Source: Deltaproteobacteria bacterium
GTDB taxonomy: Bacteria; Desulfobacterota_B; Binatia; UBA9968
Direction: 5' to 3'
Length of the DNA: 5,772 nt
Assembly: GCA_016193385.1 (NCBI GenBank)
Contig: JACPSF010000339.1
Span: 1 to 5,772, forward strand
The position numbers and the translations under genes are program-made. The notes beneath the pieces are model-generated. The model did no database searches, was not told the DNA's origin, and saw only the letters and a list, made by a program, of their open reading frames with translations. Of the stretch, positions 5,524 to 5,772 are shown piece after piece. Each line of letters opens with the position of its first letter. Position 1 is the stretch's first letter.

Positions 5524-5772
5524 TAGAGATTGCCGCCCTTTCGCTTCCCCGCGGGCCGAGGCTCCTCATCGCGATCGAGTCTGAGTTCCTCGTTCAGGAT
5601 GGACTCGAAAGAAAACCTCCCTGCCTCTTTCTCCCGCTTCAAATAATCCTCCATCTCCAGGCGCTCCTCGGTCTTTTTGAGCGCGCGGACACTGAGGCCG
5701 ATCTTCCTTTCGTGCGGGACCAAATGGATGACCTCCGCCTCGACCTGGTCGCCAACTTTGAAAAGACCCGAA
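5523..5772 (-). CDS. rpsA: 30S ribosomal protein S1, C-terminal part (cut by window edge)
   Basis: Only the last 82 residues are in the window; the gene continues past the right edge. The visible part begins SGLFKVGDQVEAEVIHLVPH and ERKIGLSVRALK follows, which is the second half of an OB-fold S1 repeat, including the KIGLS strand typical of S1 repeats. A charged linker (EERLEMEDYLKREKEAG) and a short basic tail rich in Arg, Lys and Pro then end the protein. S1 binds mRNA on the 30S subunit and helps initiation on weakly structured or leaderless messages. The identity rests on the S1 repeat and on the sppA/ihfB/lapA genes behind it. The stop codon overlaps the sppA GTG by one base. No promoter is visible, so the operon is probably driven from further upstream. 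Confidence 0.88.
   Translation of the reverse strand, partial: SGLFKVGDQVEAEVIHLVPHERKIGLSVRALKKTEERLEMEDYLKREKEAGRFSFESILNEELRLDRDEEPRPAGKRKGGNL

Overview
The window reads as one leftward (minus-strand) operon followed by about 400 bases of repeat-rich DNA with no convincing gene. In transcription order it holds: the 3' end of rpsA (ribosomal protein S1); sppA (signal peptide peptidase); an IHF-beta/HU-type DNA-binding gene; a HIT-family nucleotide phosphorylase/hydrolase; a small LapA-like (DUF1049) membrane protein; a MoxR/ChlI-type AAA+ ATPase; and a large von Willebrand factor A (VWA) protein. Gaps are short or negative: one-base overlaps at rpsA/sppA and ihfB/HIT, then 9, 20 and 14 bases further down. 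The exception is a 62-base gap before ihfB, which holds an attenuator-like stem-loop and the strongest ribosome-binding site in the window.

The organism is a moderately GC-rich Gram-negative-type bacterium. The rpsA-ihfB-lapA order is that of the E. coli cmk-rpsA-ihfB-lapA-lapB region. From family knowledge, sppA and a HIT gene mixed into this order fits Desulfobacterota (former Deltaproteobacteria) or related lineages such as NC10. The phylum cannot be fixed from sequence reading alone.

The genes fall into two groups. The first (positions 3429-5772) is housekeeping: translation, membrane peptide clean-up, nucleoid architecture, dinucleotide metabolism and envelope assembly. The second (404-3408) is a paired AAA+ ATPase and VWA protein, built like the ChlI/ChlD magnesium-chelatase subunits and the MoxR/VWA chaperone pairs. 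Their substrate is unknown. They sit directly after lapA, where E. coli has lapB, and are the least understood part of the window.

Bases 1-403 carry a series of secondary-structure elements: a C/G palindrome at the left edge, a 9-base-periodic TTCGAAC-rich inverted repeat, a strong intrinsic terminator that would end the operon, a degenerate TTCGA...TCGAA palindromic repeat, and a long two-part hairpin. They look like dispersed intergenic repeats plus a structured 3' untranslated region.
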